Shown here in pieces: positions 1 through 11,191 of a DNA stretch of 64,000 nucleotides. This DNA comes from Sodiomyces alkalinus F11 (lineage: Eukaryota; Ascomycota; Sordariomycetes; Glomerellales; Plectosphaerellaceae). Below the pieces are notes generated by a model. It was not told the DNA's origin. It searched no databases and saw nothing but the letters and a program-made list of their open reading frames with translations. Every line of letters starts with the position of its first letter. Positions within the stretch are counted from its first letter, which is position 1. The translations under genes and the position numbers were made by a program. The stretch covers positions 1,757,394-1,821,393 of the forward strand of contig NW_021167080.1 of assembly GCF_003711515.1 (NCBI RefSeq), read 5' to 3'.

Positions 1-3000
1 GATTATCTCCACTGACAAGAAAAAGGCACAGGCCAGGTAAAAACCGCCGATGTTCAACGTGAGAGAACAACTAACGGGGACGGAAATAAAAAGTCTCTAT
101 GGCATAGTGTGCCAGTGCAGTCGACTGTTGTGAGACGATCCTGCTGCGACCGAGCCAGAAGGAGTGCGTACGTCCTCCACAGATTGCCCCCCCACGAAGC
201 ATCTCAGGGAGCCAATCCGGCCGTGCGTGGTTTGATGGATGGAGACCTGGCCTGCTAGTATCAGACCATCCATTTATTGTTCGCGCATGCGCAGCTCAAA
301 AAGGTGATCTGTCTTCTCGCATATCCTGTCCATGCAGCTCCTCTCAAGACTGAAGGTGGGAGGGGAAATAGAAAATCAAACCAAGAGGATCCACTTGGGG
401 TTTTCGGAGGGGGTTGTTTTTCCTTTGGCAACTCTGTGCCATGTCGTTTCCCAATGAACTGAGAAGATGGGGCCGGGTAAGAGGAGAATCGATGTTTGTA
501 CAGTCATCCTTTCTGCTGCTGCCCGAACAACGCCGACTGCCTTGCAGGTCAGGACGGCAACAGGCTGTTGTCCCCTTTCACGATCCACTCGGTTTCTTCT
601 TCGGCCATCTCGGGACTGGTTGTTGCCGAGTTGCGCACCAGCCTTTCCGAATATCTCGTTGCCATCAGAGACGGAGCCGAAAGCACCAGAAGATCAACCA
701 TCCAAGGAAAGCTGACGATGGAATAAGGTATCAAGGGTAACTTTTAGTGCCTGTGTAACATCGCTGGCCAGAAGTCGTCTCGACTGCCTCATTGGCCAGC
801 CCTCATCTGTTTCATTGGGAGACAAGACCGTGGGCAGCTCCTAGCGGCCTGGCCGAGGAAAATCACTGGATTCTCCTCGCCAATCACCACGCCCAGAAAA
901 CCCTTTGCGCAGCACAGGGCACGGGTTCATCACAAAGTGACGTGACGAGACTTCGAGAATCGATCCATAGAAAGCGGGCACGAAGTGCAGTACGGAGTGA
1001 GTGGTCGGGAGATGGGCCGCGAAAAACGGACCCGGCCTGCCGGCCAAACCTTCCAGGGCTCTGTCGTCATTGTCGTCGAGACTAGACTGTGTCATTTCTC
1101 GGTGCCGCCTTATCATGACCCGTTTCTCGTGAGGGCGGACGGTATGGCTGCGGTGAACCTCCTGCATATTCAGGAACGAAAGACGGTCGATTTCACCACT
1201 CCTCGAGTCCTCCTCCCCCTTCTCAACTTACCTGTCCGTCCGGCGTTGCTTTATATATATGTATACCTTCGCCTGTTTCAGGACCCAAGGATCCAAGGCA
1301 TTTCCAGATAGATCTTTTCCTGCATAATGCGTTGGCAGCATCCCACCAGGACCCACCTCGGCGCAGTTCAGTGCCTCTGAATGGTTCGAGGTAAAGAAAG
1401 ACGGTTTCGAGATCTTAGAAGCTGGCTTCACTATTATGTGTTGGCATGCACTTCCTTTTCGCCGTGTCCCTGGTTTCGAAGTTTCCCAAAGAGGCTGGGT
1501 ATTGGCGTCATTCGAGGAATGCCGGTGTTGGTTTGCATCACTCGAGGTCCTCGGCCTTGGATGGGACTCCTTCACCTCCAATGTAGCCAGACCTGATGGG
1601 GGCATATTGCCGTATTTCAGTAGCTACTCGGCATTTAGGAGCTGGACGCGTCTGTAGTACTACTGCTGCGCTGCTGCAACTTCCTAATCGAGTCGAAAAA
1701 CCCTGGGCTCTTTCGGTGTTCCCAGCGGACATGGAAAAGTCGGTGAGCAGGGGAGCAAGTTTCGCCTACGATACTAGGCAGCCTTCTAAGAAAGAAGATG
1801 AGCCAGCCAATAGCGCCCCTCGAGCGAATGCAACCTCGTTAGCTTACAGCCAGGCCTGAGAAATGCCCTTTAGTGAGGAGCTATGGCATCAAAGGCAAGA
1901 ATGTTCAGGGTTGGCAGACAAGCCAATGTCCGACGAGAAGAAAACGTCTACTGCGCTCCATTCTATGGTACAGTCTTGTTTACAATGGACTCCGGACCCG
2001 GACCATATATGAGCTTCCTGGAATTTCCTAAAAGTAGGTGTCCTGTCATTTTGAATTGCAACTCTTCCTTGCCCCTCATGTTAGAACTTTGAGATCCAAG
2101 ATCCATCCCCGCTGGAGTTGCTGACAGACAGGTACGGATGGATGGTGGGACGGGACCCTGATAATTGGTGTGGGTTATCAAAATGGCGACTTTCCAGGTT
2201 TTCGGAATTTGTGAGTTATTTCCATGAACGGGTATGAAAAGGTATCCATGAGGAGACATGGATATATCGGCTGGTTGTGTTGGGATTGAGGCGAAGGAGA
2301 GGTGGTCGTCAAGTTGTTGACTCGGCTCAATTGGTAATTACTCCGTATCCGTACTCTGGGCCACTGAACGGTTCCCCGGGTTGTCGGCGTTACGGCGAAT
2401 GGATTCTCCGCCGATCATGGGCTTTTGAATAGTTCCTCGACTTGTCACCATTCTAATTCGGATACGGATAGAGAGTCAAGTGGGATTCCATCGCGTCGCC
2501 CACTAGGTATTAGTCGTCTCTTAGTTGATTTCCAAGGCTTCCCTTGCTCTCCGGAGTTTCTGTCGCAGTAAAACGCGTCTTTTACAGGATATACGTATTA
2601 CTCGGTACGGATACTTGGATTGGTACATTCTCGATCCCCCCACCCACCACCCACGGGCCACCCCGAGTCAAAACAGCCAACAGGCCGCGACCCGCTGTGA
2701 GAAGTTCGCGCCGCCGCCATCGCTCCCACCCACGAGCTATTACCACTTCTCGTCCGTACCGAGTACAGTACAACGTACGGGTCATCACCATCACCATCGC
2801 CGCAACCAAGAGCTTCACTTCGGCTCTGTCAGCCTTCCTGGCGCATGAAGAAAGTTACAGTGCCCACCGTTGCTACCTACCGTACCTTACCTTCATACAA
2901 GTAAGGTGCTTCGGATCTTGCTGCCGCCACCGATTACGGACTGACGAGGCCCCCATCTCGAAAATTTCCGGTTCACTCTTTTGCGACCTTTTTCAACTAC

Positions 3001-3461
3001 AATGCCGGCCATTTTAAGAAGAATTCATTGACCGCGCAGCCGACCTCTGACAACCTCTGACATCTCTGACCTAGTCCGACTTCCCTACGTCCCCTTCCGC
3101 CAACTTTCTTTCGCTCCATCTCCACCAGGGACGATTTTATAATCCGTTCGTCGGTTACTCACTTCGTCGCTCTCCTTCCGACGCCTTTTTTTTTTTTTTC
3201 TTTTTTTTTTTTTCGCGTGCGCCCACCCAATCAAGAACCTATTCTCCGCGCTTGCTCCAGTGCATTGGATCCTCCTCCTACGCCACCGCACGAACAAGAA
3301 AGAAAAGAACAAAAAAAAAAAAAAGGTGCTCAACTCGAAGAGAAACCAACACAAGACGCTCAGCGGACTACTTTACGTAGCCAACTCGCCCATTGCCTCG
3401 TGTCCTCGCAGTTAGCAAGCGCCACTTTCTTTCGCCCGCCCCTGTACGGGAACTTTAACCT
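1..3461. other. Intergenic region upstream of SET2
   Basis: I see no supportable gene here on either strand; the open frames are short and none resembles a known protein. The last 450 bases (about 2990-3461) are pyrimidine-rich with a T-rich tract near 3187-3213 and an A run near 3311-3324, which fits a promoter and 5' leader for SET2. One TACTCCGTA nonamer lies at 2339-2347. Confidence 0.6.
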
Positions 3462-6400
3462 ATGGATAATGATGGACTAGCGAGCACGACCATGGACGAA
3501 CACAAGACGGCCGATGCGGTGGCGGTGGCGGTGGCAGTGGCAGTGGCCGTCAACGGCACTCGCGTCAAACACGAAACGAGCCCTACGTCGAACGACAGCA
3601 AGAATGGATCGCGACCTCCCAGCAGCTCTCCGACTGAGGAGAAGCTCCGTAGCGAGAGCGCGTCGACCCCAGAGGCGGGCCAGCCTGCGAAACCATCACG
3701 CAAAACATCTCAGAAATTCGCGCAGAGGGATCCTCCTCTATACAATGACCTTCCCGATGCCACCGAAGAGTCCTGTCAGGGGTTTCAGGTGATTCCTGAC
3801 TGTTTGTACGGCTCCAAAAACATGGGTTCTACCGACAACGATGCCCTCGATTGTGATTGCCGTGAGGACCTACGTGAGTTGCTTTGCTACCTTTCCTACT
3901 CCTCGTCCTTTCCCTCATGTGTCTGCCTTTTCCTCCTTCCTGGATATCAAACTATTCTAACGGAACATAATTCCCCTATACAGGAGACGGCATCAATCAT
4001 TCCTGTGGAGAAGACTCCGACTGTATCAACCGCGCCACGAAAATGGAGTGTCTGGTTGGCATGGGGAACTGCGCAGGCGGTTGCCAGAACCAAAGATTTC
4101 AGCGCAAGGTATACGCAAACGTCTCCGTCATCAAGACGGAAAAGAAGGGCTACGGCCTCCGCACCAACGTCAATTTGCAGCCAAACGATTTTATCTTCGA
4201 GTACATTGGCGAGGTCATCAACGAACCCACCTTCCGTCGCCGCATGGTCCAATACGACCAGGAGAACATCAAGCACTTCTACTTCATGTCTCTCACCAAG
4301 CACGAGTTCGTCGATGCCACCAAGAAGGGTAACCTGGGCCGCTTCTGCAACCACTCGTGCAACCCCAATTGCTATGTCGACAAGTGGGTTGTCGGCGACA
4401 AGCTGCGCATGGGCATCTTCTCCGCCCGGGCCGTCAAGGCGGGAGAAGAACTGGTATTCAACTACAACGTGGACCGCTACGGCGCCGATCCCCAGCCCTG
4501 CTACTGCGGGGAGCCCAACTGTACGGGCTACATCGGCGGCAAGACCCAGACGGAGCGTGCCACGAAGCTGCCTCTGGCCACGGTGGAAGCTCTCGGCATT
4601 GACGATGGCGACAGCTGGGACATCGCCGTGGCGAAGAAGCCGCGCAAGAAGAAGCCCGAAGAGGACGACGAGGAGTACGTGAATCGTGTGGAAGCCCGCG
4701 GGCTCGACGAAGAAGGCGCGAGGAAGGTCATGGCCACTCTCATGCAGTGCAAGGAGAAGTGGATCGCCGTCAAGCTGCTGGAGCGCATCCAGCGCTGCGA
4801 TGATCCTGCTGTGATCACCTGCGTTATGCGAATGCACGCCTACCAGATTTTGAGGACGACGCTCAACACCTTCATCGACGACAACAATGTCTCTCTGCAG
4901 GTGCTGAACATTCTCGACAAGTTCCCTCGCCTGACCCGGAACAAGATTCAGGACTCCAAGATCGAAACCACCATCGAAGCCCTCACCCGTTCAGAACACC
5001 CGAGCGTGGCCGCCGAGGCGACGCGTCTGCTCGAGGAGTGGGGCAAGCTCGAAGTGGGCTTTCGCATCAAGAGAAGACGCAAAATCGACCCCAATGCACC
5101 GGGTTCTCTCGCGACGACAATACCCTCTTTTGAAGAGCGTCGCAATATGGACCGCGAGGAGGACCGGCCCAAGAAGGAGCCGACCTTCGGCGCCGACGTC
5201 CCCAAGGGACCCAGGAGCAATGTTCCCCAACGCAACGCCAGCTTCTACACCGGCAACCGGCATCATCGTCGGCCCCAGAACAACTTCAACGGTCAGCTCC
5301 CCGAAGGGTGGTTCACGGCCAAGGACGCCCGCGGCAACGTCTATTTCTATGACAAGACCGGCGCGACGACGTGGCAGCGTCCCAATAAGCCAGCCGCCGA
5401 GCTGCAAAAGGCCACGTCCAAGGTCTTGCAGGAACAGCAGCTCCTCCAGAATATCATCGACCAGGTCACCAAGGAACGCACCACGCCCAAGTCGTCGGAC
5501 AAGGGTACCCCGCAGCAAGCAGAAGTCCCGGTAAAGGAGACCAAACAGGAGAAATGGCGTTCCCTGTCGGTTGAAAAGCAGATGAAGATCTATGAGAACA
5601 CGGTACGTCAATTTCCGCGAGCTTTCGCTTCTCGAATATGTCACGGTTTCCGTCTTTTGCATACTAACCGCGCGAAAACTCTTCCCGGAGCAGCTTTTCC
5701 CACATGTGAAATATGTTCTCGACAAGTACAAGCACAAGCTTCCGAAAGAAGATTTGAAGAAATTTGGCCGGGACGTCAACAAGAAGCTGGTGTCGTCCGA
5801 TTACAAGAACAGTCGCGTCGAGGACCCGACGGCCCCTCTCAGCTCCAAGCAGGAGAAGAAGGTCAAGCAGTACGTTAAAGACTTCTTGGACCGCGCCGTG
5901 GTCAAGTTCAGGGACTATGAGAGTAGAAAGGCGGAGAAGACAGCCAAGCAGAACGGCTCTGCCGAGGGGGCAGTGGAGGCGGAGATGAAACACCCGGCTC
6001 CAGCAGCAGCAGCAGCAGCAGCAGCAGAATTGGCCGACGCCGTAAATGAGGACGAGCCCATGGCTGATTCGGTCATCGAGGACGGTAACGACGGCGACGC
6101 CGTTGTATCTGATGCCGAGACGGCCGCCTCTATAGGCAGCCAGGAGCGCAAGAGAAAACGTGGGAGCGAAGAGGGGGCCGCTTCGGCGAGTGTAACACCG
6201 TCCGAGACACCCTCGGCGAAGCGGTTGAGGGAAGACGAGGCTCATGCGAACGACAACGACATAATTACACCGCCGCCGCCGCCTCCGCCGCCGCCTCCTG
6301 AGGTATGTCCCGAAGGCGGCGGCGCGCCGGAAGCGCTCACCACGGAGCAGAAGGCGCTGCGCGAACAGGAAGAGGCGCTGATGAGAGAAAATGAGGAAGC

Positions 6401-6509
6401 GTTGCGGTTAGACGCCGCTGCTAGCGACCACAACGGGAGGAAAACGGGCGTCCCGGCTCCAGGGGACCAGGGGCGACCCATTGTCAACGGCCGTCACAGG
6501 AACGAGTGA
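3462..6509 (+). CDS. SET2: Histone H3 lysine-36 methyltransferase Set2
   Basis: Three exons, 3462-3873, 3984-5602 and 5694-6509, give 948 residues. Set2 methylates H3K36 on transcribed chromatin while bound to the phosphorylated RNA polymerase II tail. Domains seen in order: a low-complexity N-terminus with an Ala-Val repeat; a Cys-rich AWS segment (about 131-180, starting CDCRED); a SET domain (about 180-300) with the NHSCNPNC motif at 260-267 and FNYNVDRYG; a post-[11 protein letters not shown] at 310; a WW domain (about 576-606, LPEGWF...TTWQRP); and a C-terminal SRI domain (about 660-755) split by intron 2, which binds the polymerase tail. The tail then carries an Ala run from CAG-type codons (near 6000-6026) and a Pro run (near 6268-6300). 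Both introns restore reading frame exactly across conserved motifs. The order AWS-SET-postSET-WW-SRI is diagnostic of Set2. Confidence 0.97.
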
Positions 6510-7302
6510 AGCCATCGGGTCTTGGGGCAGCAATTGAGAACTGTGGAAACGGAAAACGGGGGCCCAGTTGGTGGAAGTGCCACATAGGACTTGTAACTGT
6601 ACGCGGGAAATTTCTCTTCGTTACTCTTACTTCCGAACGGGGGTGGGGTTGCGCTCTAACAGGAGGTAGACGCCGTGAATGGCTCGTCTTTGGTATCTCG
6701 GTGCTCACTTGCTGGGTGTGTATTTGTATGGAATGGGATGATTCACCCAAGACCAGGGAGGCCCCAAGTATGACGAGTCGCGGCCCGCGGCCCGCGGAGC
6801 AGGGACTAGCATGCAGATTTGTTCCACCTCCTGATGTTAGGATGGTTAAACGGTCAACCAACAGGACAGGATTGGGCGTTATTATGACGGAGGATTAGCC
6901 TACTGGACATACCCGGAACTTTCGGTTTATTTTCCTCGTATAGTATAGATCACTTGTATTATCACAAGATATTTACGTCTTTTCATGCTCATGACAGGAG
7001 AATGGAGAGGAACAATTCTTGTTTCTGATGATTTTTCTGGACTCGCCGAGCACCCCGAAGCAGCTCCTTCATTGACTGTATGGCATGTCAGAGCCCAGAT
7101 AGAACCTGGAATTTGCTGGAGGCAATTTCTTCTCTCCTAAGATATAGACGATTCGGTGTTCTTTGCCCATGCAATATGATAGATAGTATATGTCTTCGCT
7201 GTCGAACCCGTGTACCCTGAGCCAACCCCATGGGTATCGTGAGATTTCCTTTCATCAAAATGATAGCGGCGATATGTTTTCCGAAATCTCTGTCCGTCAA
7301 AT
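6510..7302. other. Convergent intergenic region SET2/BMT5
   Basis: This spacer holds the 3' ends of two genes that face each other. A GC-rich repeat of gcggccc-like units lies near 6778-6800. I see no gene in it. Confidence 0.6.
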
Positions 7303-8062
7303 TCAATCACAATCCGTGTCCGAATCATCGCTCTTCTGGTTTTTCTTCTTTTTCTCTTCCGTCCCGACCTCCTCTTTCCTCCGGAAAACATAACTCCTCG
7401 CCGCCCTGTCCTCCCCTCGCCATGCAGTCTTGCTCTCTCCCGTTCGGAGCCCGTCTCCACCTTTTTCTTCCTCGTCGTCGTCTTCTTCTTCTTCTTCTTC
7501 TCCTCGATCTTCTCCTCCATCGCCATGGTCGTGTTGGTCCAGGGCTTCGTCGGATCCCTCCCCGCTCTCATTCCCCTCCCCCTCGTCTTCCATCTCCCCC
7601 TCCTTGCCACGACGGCCCTTCCCCCCTTCCGCCTCCCGCACACTCCGGCTCTTCACGACGCCCAAGGTCCTCGCGTGGCGATAACCGGGGTAGCTAGGCC
7701 ACGGGAAGCGGAAGCTGCGCTCGACGCCCAGGCCGGCGTGGCGGGCGAGGTCGCGGACGTTCCAGAGGGTATACGGCTCCCCCTCGAAGAGGGTGACGAT
7801 GATGTCGCCGCCGGGGGCGAGGGAGGGGACGGCGCGCTGGAAGAAGGCGACGAGGAGGGATTGGTTGTGGCGGACTTGGCGGTTGAGGTCGGTGGATTTG
7901 CCGCCTACGTGGGGGAAGTTGAAGATGATGTGGCGGAAGCGGCCGGTCTTTTGGACGGGGGGTGCGGGGCGGCGGGAGGATGGGGGTTGTGAGGGGGGTG
8001 GTCGGCGGGGGGGTTTTGTGGTGAAGGCTTTGAGGTGGGTGGCATCCACGTTGTAGAGTATT

Positions 8063-8106
<44 letters not shown>

Positions 8107-8616
8107 GGAGTTTCTGGCGTTGCCTCTTGTTGTGCGGCTTGTCTCGTCGTCTGTGGAGGGATCGTCGGTGACGTCTTCTGCGATATCTGCGACTTCGGCG
8201 TTGTCTCCGTCCCCCTCTGGTGGGGAATGCTTGGGTTTCGGCGCAAGAATCTGGGCTATGTTGACCCCCGCGTGAGGATATTTGGCTAGCAATTCGCGCT
8301 CGTTTTTCTCGAGAACTGTTGCCGTGAGGTTGGTGCAGCCGTGGTGGGCGGCTAGACTGGCTGCGAAGCTGAGGTCGCCTTCGCCGACGAGAAGGATGGG
8401 ATCGTCCGGCTCGAACGGGATAATAGAGGCTTGATTGGAGTGAAATTGGCGGTGTTGGGACTTTTTCTTTCCCCGGCCCTGGTCGCCGCCGCCTGTCGTC
8501 TTGTTCTGTTGTCGCTGCTTGGATGGCGGCGGAGCGGCATGGTTCCCGGGCTTGGGTTTTTTCCTCTGGCCTGGGGTGTCTGGGAAGCGAGAGCTGACCT
8601 TTCGTTTCTTGCCCAT
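7303..8616 (-). CDS. BMT5: 25S rRNA (uridine-N3)-methyltransferase, BMT5-like
   Basis: Single exon, 437 residues, starting MGKKRKVSSRF. The family (DUF2431, Rossmann-like) makes m3U in large-subunit rRNA in the nucleolus. Seen: a basic N-terminal stretch suited to nucleolar targeting; the glycine-rich SAM-binding motif LLVGEGDLSFAASLA at about 75-90; the conserved block IIFNFPHVGGKSTDLNRQVRHN; and the later GGDIIVTLFEGEPYTLWNVRDLA and FPWPSYPGYRHARTLG blocks. Between the SAM motif and the FNFPH block sits a run of about 14 Asn encoded by an AAC microsatellite (8060-8107). The C-terminal about 110 residues are a charged Glu/Lys tail. An alternative would be another DUF2431 protein, but the motif set fits Bmt5 well. 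Confidence 0.93.
8060..8107. repeat. Trinucleotide microsatellite coding for poly-Asn in BMT5
   Basis: On the + strand this is an uninterrupted GTT/TTG run; on the coding strand it reads as AAC codons. It lies between conserved blocks of the methyltransferase, so its length probably varies between isolates without breaking the frame. Confidence 0.95.
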
Positions 8617-11191
8617 TGTGAGAGGAAGTCGTGACGGAAGTAGGGTCTGGGGGTTAGGCGAGATTAGGTAGTAGGAGTGGTGACACCGGCCTGGACCCTG
8701 GATCAGTGATCACTGATCGACGAGTCGGGATGGATGGTAAGAAACTGAATTTAGACGCGCTGGTACGTACCCGCAGCAACACGCGCGGTTGGTTCCCGGA
8801 CCCGGGCGGCTCGGGAATGACCTAACCCCCAAGTCAAGTGGAGCCGTGCCGTGCCCTTTTTGCCTTTGTGGAACCTCCGGAGGTACCAAAGTACCGGTTA
8901 CATTTTGCTCGATAACACCAAAGGGGAGGATGACATGACCATCAAACTGGATAGAAATGGCGTAACTACAAGTAGGCTGAAGTCTGATGGTAAGAGTTGA
9001 GAGTATTTAACCAGCAACGCTCCTTGTCGGATGTTTGTCGGATATATGCATAAGGAGAGAGATAAACAGCCTGATTTCTAGGTTGTAGCTCCGAAAAGTT
9101 ATTGGCTTGCGTACTGGTTCTACCACAAAATGGTAGATGTATTAGGACCAGAATAATTCATACAGTGTCTACATGATGGTGCGTATCAGAACAAGGCGTC
9201 ATTGTCTGACCCGGATACTTGTGGGTAGGCAAATAAGAACATATATGAGCTTACGAGCCATCTCACATTTGTACATTGGAAGGGAAACATCTTTTATTTC
9301 TCGAGGCCTCAAAGGCTTGACAAGCCTTTTGAGAGTCACCCCTCCCTATATCTGATGAAGAGTTAGTGACCCTTCCTTCGGCTGATTTCATCGTACGTAC
9401 CTAGGGATTTGTGCCATCACCCTGATTGGGTGGTTTTCCTCGACCGTTTGCCATCCCTCCTCCTTCGTACATGTGATGTGGTTGTCTGAAAAGCTTGAAA
9501 TCGGGAAACAAGTGGCCAAGCTCGCGATAGAAAACGACTTTCCAGTCACGAGGGATAGTTCTATTCGTCCTATAGACGGTAATAAGATATAAAGAAGTAC
9601 GATCACAATGCAAGTTGGTCGACTCCATCGTCTACTTCGCAACTCGAGGAGGGCTTCACCACACACCCCCAAGACTACAGAAAGTATCGGCTACTTTCCA
9701 CTATCAAAACAGGATAGGCCGTGATTTAACATTTCAATTTTGGTGACTTGGCGGATTATCCAGCATTCCGAGCCAATCACACCACGTCTTTTGGCTAGTC
9801 TCTTGCGGGATTGGTCGATCTTGAATGCGGCTATCTTTTGGGATTTGTTGTGGATTCAGGGATCTCAGTGATGTACACTACCTTAGGGTACTTCGCTTCG
9901 GCCCTGGTAAAGAGGGTGCGGTTGGAAATAGTTAAAGGGGACTTGAAGGCTGTACACATAGACAGGAAAGTTCGGAGTATAGAATTACTGTATTTACGGA
10001 GTAAGTGGCATATCGCGAATATATAGGAATATATAGAAACGGAGAAAGAAGAGGAACTGGGAAAAAGACGCACAGAGCCGGCGGTCGCCTTCCCCAATTA
10101 AGGTAGTACCTTACTGACTGCACTGTAGCCTCCGGGTACGAAAGTCGATTCCCTAAAAGCAGGTACCAAGGTACCCGTGTACCAGGCTCGGTACGTACCT
10201 TTTTACCTCCGTAACGTACGTGTATTATTGCCGGTAACGAGGCGGGAAAAAGGGCGCCGGCCCAGGCGTAGAAGGAGCAACTGACCAAAGACCAAAGCAA
10301 CGAGCAAGGCATCGAGGCTGCACGTACCTGTACTGTAGGGTCTCCCACCAGAATCCAACTGACACCAAAGGGTGGATTCTCGTTTTTCTCTTATTCTCAC
10401 CATCGATTCATCGCAGCCTCGCCCTATTCCCCGGAGGCACGTCACATTGTTCTACAATCGATGGCTTTGACTCCGATTTAAAGTTTTCTTTGCCTTTGCA
10501 CTTTGCCAGTCACGATTCCGCGGCCCTGTTAGGAAAGCACGGCAAAGAAAGAAGAAGAAAAAATAGCCCACAGCACGAGGCCTACACCTCTATACTTGGT
10601 GCCTTCTCATCTGGGCGAACACATCTCGTTACCTCTTTACCTCTTTTTCCTCCCTCAGCCCTTTGTCCTCACCCTTCTTTCACTTCTCCATACACGTACA
10701 GATTTCTTGCCCCCCATCCCATTCCATCCTCTCGGATTATTTTCTTTTACTCTGTTCCCTACCCTTCCAAGCCTCGAGAACTTGAAGCTCGGGTAGCTCG
10801 CCTGTCTCTCTCTGCCCACACATCCCGACGCTGCTTTTTCAGCCTGCTTTTTGACCTTACTCACATACTCATCTACCCACAACCAAGGACAGCGTGGACC
10901 GTGGCATAACCTTCCTTGTCACAACCTACTACTGTCTTCCAACTCTTCAGCAGGTCAGCTCGGCTTTTGGGTCCTGTTTACCCAAGTCGTAGAAGATATC
11001 CTCTTCCCTCTCTTGGCACTATTCTATCACTATCCATCCCACACCCACAAGAGTTTCCATTCTACGTCCTCTTATCCCTTTATAATCATCCAATCCCTCC
11101 CGCACACTCCCCATTCTCTCCGTGTGAATCTTCCGGATTTTTTTTTGGGGTCGTCTACACTCTTTTTTCATGTATTCCACTACCTGGCATC
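8617..11191. other. Divergent intergenic region BMT5 / 11.2-kb gene
   Basis: No supportable gene. It contains the 18-bp palindrome at 8701-8718, a TACGGAGTA nonamer at 9995-10003, a cluster of GGTACC/GTACGTACC sites near 10160-10205, and a strongly pyrimidine-rich stretch from about 10590 to 11190 that looks like promoter and 5' leader of the gene starting at 11192. Confidence 0.6.
8701..8718. promoter_or_regulatory. Perfect 18-bp palindrome upstream of BMT5
   Basis: GATCAGTGATCACTGATC equals its own reverse complement. It ends 85 bases before the BMT5 start codon, inside the probable promoter or 5' leader. The symmetry suits a dimeric DNA-binding protein; the function is inferred only from symmetry and position. 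Confidence 0.55.

Noticed and set aside
3947..4837. Open frame of 296 codons on the - strand
   Set aside because: It is antisense to the SET domain of SET2, and its translation has no recognisable motif.
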